Positions 28,623 to 30,737 of a DNA stretch of 30,737 nucleotides are shown piece after piece. The notes beneath the pieces are model-generated. The model had not been told where the DNA came from, did no database searches, and saw nothing but the letters and a program-made list of their open reading frames with translations. Each line of letters begins with the position of its first letter. The first letter of the stretch is position 1. The translations under genes and the position numbers were made by a program. The DNA comes from a virus: positions 1 through 30,737 of IMG/VR virus record IMGVR_UViG_3300010413_000198, one strand, 5' to 3'.

Positions 28623-28973
28623 TCAACTGTTTTCAAAAAGGAACTTCCGTATTTCACGAGCTGCCAGTGCGGCGGCTTCGTTTGCGGTAAGTCCGGGATG
28701 ATTCCATTGAAGTTCGTTGCAAGACAGTTTTGCGGTCCAGTGCTGTGGCGCCAGAGACGGCGTCAGAACGAACTGTATGTAGAGCTGCTGCGCGCAGGCA
28801 TGCCCCGAACTTTTGACGATGAGACTGACGCTCAGCCCGGAATCGACTGTGTTTCGAAGCGGGGAAACGACGGCACTCGTCTTGTCGAAAGGACAATCGA
28901 CGGCCGTGACGGCTTCGACCAAAGCGTCTTTGAGCTGCGCGATTTCACATAGGTCGTTGACGTTGACTCTCAT
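28623..28973 (-). CDS. hypothetical protein (116 aa)
   Basis: ATG overlaps the upstream stop (ATGA) with GGAGGACCG before it. An N-terminal helix (VNDLCEIAQLKDALVEAVTA) is followed by a beta-rich centre (GLSVSLIVKSSGHACAQQLY, IQFVLTP) and a C-terminal helix (ANEAAALAAREIRKFLFE). No family is recognised. The shape is like a small alpha/beta sandwich. Confidence 0.6.
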   Translation of the reverse strand: MRVNVNDLCEIAQLKDALVEAVTAVDCPFDKTSAVVSPLRNTVDSGLSVSLIVKSSGHACAQQLYIQFVLTPSLAPQHWTAKLSCNELQWNHPGLTANEAAALAAREIRKFLFENS

Positions 28974-29347
28974 CGGTCCTCCGTACTGGCGAACCAGAAA
29001 TCGAGAACGCTTTCAAATTTTTGCAAGGCTTCGTCGAAACTCGTCGCGAAAAACCAGTCCGGGGAATGCTCGACCGGACATTTCGGGATGACGAGCTTCC
29101 ATCCGCTTCGGGTCGGAACCCCGAACATGTGCACCCTCTCGTGCGCGCCGACATCGGTGAACGAAATCCAGACCGCGGCAACGCCGAGCGTCATGGTTCT
29201 GCCGTCACGGTCCGTTTTCTTCATCGGACAGGATCCGTAATCGACGAAAACATTGATATTCGAACGTTTTCCAAGCGAGAGCACCCAGCCGGAAGCCTTT
29301 TTGCGGGCGGTTTCAAGCCGGACTGCACGGTCATCGTGGAAGTTCAT
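28970..29347 (-). CDS. hypothetical protein (125 aa)
   Basis: ATG follows GAGGACACCG and overlaps the C-terminal codons of the small zinc-ribbon gene upstream. The sequence alternates strands (SNINVFVDYG, MTLGVAAVWISFTDVG, HMFGVPTRSGWKLVIP) and ends in a helix (FDEALQKFESVLDFWFAS). It is rich in aromatic residues. No family is recognised. Confidence 0.6.
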   Translation of the reverse strand: MNFHDDRAVRLETARKKASGWVLSLGKRSNINVFVDYGSCPMKKTDRDGRTMTLGVAAVWISFTDVGAHERVHMFGVPTRSGWKLVIPKCPVEHSPDWFFATSFDEALQKFESVLDFWFASTEDR

Positions 29348-29483
29348 CGGTGTCCTCTGAAATGATTTTGCAGCTCATCTGGTTGCAGCATGGACAAACG
29401 AGGTCACGTTCTTCGGTGCCTTCCCGGACGCTGGCCTCGAATTCGGTCAGGCATATCGTGCAATATGCTTTGATGTCTTTCAC
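29331..29483 (-). CDS. small zinc-ribbon protein (50 aa)
   Basis: A short frame starting with GTG (AAA GAC ATC follows), with GGAA upstream. It has two cysteine pairs, YCTICLTEFEA and LVCPCCNQMSC, the usual zinc-ribbon spacing of about 25 residues, and an acidic tail SEDTDELPR. It overlaps the next gene by 17 nt. It is too short for routine calling. It probably binds zinc and contacts DNA, RNA or a protein, but the role is unknown. Confidence 0.6.
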   Translation of the reverse strand: MKDIKAYCTICLTEFEASVREGTEERDLVCPCCNQMSCKIISEDTDELPR

Positions 29484-29524
29484 TGGTTGTTCCAATCATT
29501 CTAGACCCGCACGGTCGCCACGGG

Positions 29525-29947
29525 TCAGGCCGTTTCGGCTTCGGGGTGGTTCTTGCGTTCGACAAGCCGGATCACATTGCGGATTCTATCCGATTTCGAC
29601 CACTTGTCGAATTCTTTCTGAAGCCGGAAAAGGATCTTTCCGGGCAGCTCGTCCCAGAGGACAACGATCGTTTTCCCTGCGGTCGTGCGTTGGACCCGCC
29701 ACAGGTCGCAGTGATTGGCGACGTCGAGAATCAGGTGATTTTCGATTTTGCGGCCGATTTCGAAACGCACCGAAACCGCGACGACGCCCCGGGCGATGGT
29801 CCTCAGACGATTCGCGCCGACAAGATCTGTGCTTCGATAGCAGACCGTTGCGAACATGTTGGCGATATTGGGAAGTCCGCGTACCCACTTCACAATTTCG
29901 CGGCGACGGATTTCGATTTCGGCGGCGCTGTCGTCCCATGCTCTCAT
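29525..29947 (-). CDS. hypothetical protein (140 aa)
   Basis: ATG follows CCGGAGGTCAACG and overlaps the stop of the gene upstream (ATGA). It is basic, with a helical start (AAEIEIRRREIVKWVRGL), a beta middle (GVVAVSVRFEIGRKIENHLI; TAGKTIVVLWDELPGKILF) and a basic helical end (DRIRNVIRLVERKNHPEAE). No motif is recognised. A hairpin GACCCG/CGGGTC (about 29502-29526) lies at its 3' end but lacks a T-run. Confidence 0.6.
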   Translation of the reverse strand: MRAWDDSAAEIEIRRREIVKWVRGLPNIANMFATVCYRSTDLVGANRLRTIARGVVAVSVRFEIGRKIENHLILDVANHCDLWRVQRTTAGKTIVVLWDELPGKILFRLQKEFDKWSKSDRIRNVIRLVERKNHPEAETA

Positions 29948-30276
29948 CGTTGACCTCCGGATTCGATCAGCAAAAGAAACTGGCGAATGATTTCGTTCAG
30001 AATCTTGACGACGTCATATGAGCGCACTTCGATTGAATTTCGAAAATCGTGGAAGCCCGAACTGCTGAATTCGAAGTTCGCATAGCCACCATCCGTGATG
30101 CCGATTTTTATCCGCAGGCCATAGCTCTTGAGTTCCGGAAAAACGCGGATAACGGCAACCGATTTTTCACCGGAACTCAGGTAGCAGTACACGGACGTCG
30201 AATTTCGGACATCGGCGCGGATCAAGGCATCCCGCCAGTTCCGGACAGCTTCGAAAAGGGTTTTGACGTCGATCAT
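29944..30276 (-). CDS. hypothetical protein (110 aa)
   Basis: ATG overlaps the stop of the membrane protein gene (ATGA), with GAAGAAAA before it. Longer upstream codons overlap that gene and are not used. N-terminal helix KTLFEAVRNWRDALIRADVR, a beta-rich middle (TSVYCYLSSGEKSVAVIRVF; LRIKIGITDGGYANFEFSS) and a C-terminal helix YDVVKILNEIIRQFLLLIES. No family is recognised. Confidence 0.6.
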   Translation of the reverse strand: MIDVKTLFEAVRNWRDALIRADVRNSTSVYCYLSSGEKSVAVIRVFPELKSYGLRIKIGITDGGYANFEFSSSGFHDFRNSIEVRSYDVVKILNEIIRQFLLLIESGGQR

Positions 30277-30437
30277 TTTTCTTCGAGGATGATGCGGATC
30301 GTCGGCGGTTCCTCGGTGACAGGAAAAGCCGTCACCCATTCCGTCCACCGCCACGCGAAGACGCAGGCGGCGATTATGACGGTCGAAACCACGACAACGG
30401 CTTTCAACTTTCTCAGAGAGGTCGGGCGATATGGCAT
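30273..30437 (-). CDS. small single-pass membrane protein (54 aa)
   Basis: The start is the ATG behind GGAGAAGAAAAACTG, overlapping the upstream stop (TGATG). A basic N-terminus (MPYRPTSLRKLK) precedes one membrane helix (AVVVVSTVIIAACVFAWRW) and a short acidic tail (EEPPTIRIILEEK), so the N-terminus should stay inside. No family is recognised. Confidence 0.6.
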   Translation of the reverse strand: MPYRPTSLRKLKAVVVVSTVIIAACVFAWRWTEWVTAFPVTEEPPTIRIILEEK

Positions 30438-30550
30438 CAGTTTTTCTTCTCCGTGTTGTCCGCTTTGAAATACTCCCGCAGGATTTGGCCGGTGGGGCAG
30501 GTTTCGCACGGGTCAGCGATTCTGAATTTGTGATCAGGATTCCACATCAT
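30437..30550 (-). CDS. very small protein with a CxxC pair (37 aa)
   Basis: The start ATG overlaps the upstream stop (ATGA). A second ATG follows at once. The product has ADPCETCPTGQILREYFKAD and a basic end (KKN). No ribosome-binding site is visible, so translation would depend on coupling with the upstream gene. Its stop overlaps the next ATG (TGATG). The tight junctions on both sides are the main evidence for a real gene. Confidence 0.5.
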   Translation of the reverse strand: MMWNPDHKFRIADPCETCPTGQILREYFKADNTEKKN

Positions 30551-30737
30551 TTTTTATAACACGATCCATTGCAATTCAGGACTGCAACCAACCTATCAAT
30601 AAACTTCAGCGCATCAGGCAGGAAGGTGCGGGATTGGGCGCAAAAGTTCAGGTCTTTGTACCCATCCACCGGATCAAACGAGGCGATGTGGACAGGCTCA
30701 AAACTGCCATCCGGATACGCCTCAAGGTTGGCGTGAT
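30547..30737 (-). CDS. C-terminal part of a phage protein (5' partial)
   Basis: The frame enters from the right edge and ends in a TGA that overlaps the next ATG. The visible 62 residues include LEAYPDGSFEPVHIASFDPV and LNFCAQSRTFLPDALKFIDR. The last part resembles, loosely, the common phage ending N-x-x-F-A-x-x-R-x-x-LP-x-L, but the match is not firm. The start lies outside the window. Confidence 0.55.
   Translation of the reverse strand, partial: HANLEAYPDGSFEPVHIASFDPVDGYKDLNFCAQSRTFLPDALKFIDRLVAVLNCNGSCYKK

Noticed and set aside
30553-30575. TGTTATAAA, an extended -10-like sequence before the 37-aa gene
   Set aside because: It is only a few bases from the start codon, has no -35 at a proper distance and lies inside the end of another gene.

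Overview
The window is a gene-dense, moderately GC-rich stretch of a dsDNA tailed bacteriophage (or prophage-like) genome. Genes are short and packed head to tail, with many ATGA and TGATG overlaps. The recognisable proteins are phage replication and recombination enzymes, small zinc-binding proteins and homing endonucleases. I see no virion structural genes, rRNA or CRISPR array. The host cannot be named from the sequence. Two sigma-70-like promoters suggest a bacterial host with an ordinary housekeeping sigma factor.

Layout. 1-796 (+): the end of an unknown gene, a pyrimidine-dimer-glycosylase-like protein and a small basic protein. 800-4910 (-): an alpha-1,2-fucosyltransferase-like enzyme, two small genes, a primase-helicase and two small genes. 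4911-5762: a mostly non-coding stretch with a tRNA-Arg(UCU). 5763-7850 (-): an HNH homing endonuclease, two winged-helix proteins with a structured leader, and a small gene behind a consensus host promoter. 8207-9624 (-): a UvsW-like SF2 helicase split by a one-base frameshift. 9841-21277 (+): the replication/recombination operon, in the order DNA polymerase III alpha (carrying an intein and fused to a uracil-DNA glycosylase), HNH nuclease, UvsY-like mediator, gp32-like SSB, UvsX/RecA, SbcD/gp47, SbcC/gp46, a small gene between two operator-like palindromes, and a RuvC-like resolvase. 21274-24904 (-): small genes, a tandem ribbon-helix-helix protein, a catalytic-domain-only tyrosine recombinase and a beta-1,4-galactosyltransferase-like enzyme. 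24901-27218 (-): small coiled-coil and zinc proteins. 27312-28106 (+): a MazG-like/YopX fusion. 28165-30737 (-): a run of small, mostly unknown genes.

How it works together. The primase-helicase, Pol III alpha-UDG, SSB, UvsX/UvsY-like pair, gp46/47-like nuclease, UvsW-like helicase and RuvC-like resolvase form a near-complete T4-style recombination-dependent replication set, but built around a bacterial-type C-family polymerase.

Most notable observations: (1) the polymerase intein is a mini-intein whose endonuclease (Vsr/EDxHD-like, zinc-finger-bearing) is encoded in a different reading frame from the intein and polymerase, while the polymerase frame stays open across it; (2) a bipartite ~35-bp element occurs six times, always in front of genes and twice as divergent pairs; (3) the polymerase-UDG fusion; (4) paired palindromes around a small gene; (5) a leader with competing stems over a Shine-Dalgarno sequence.
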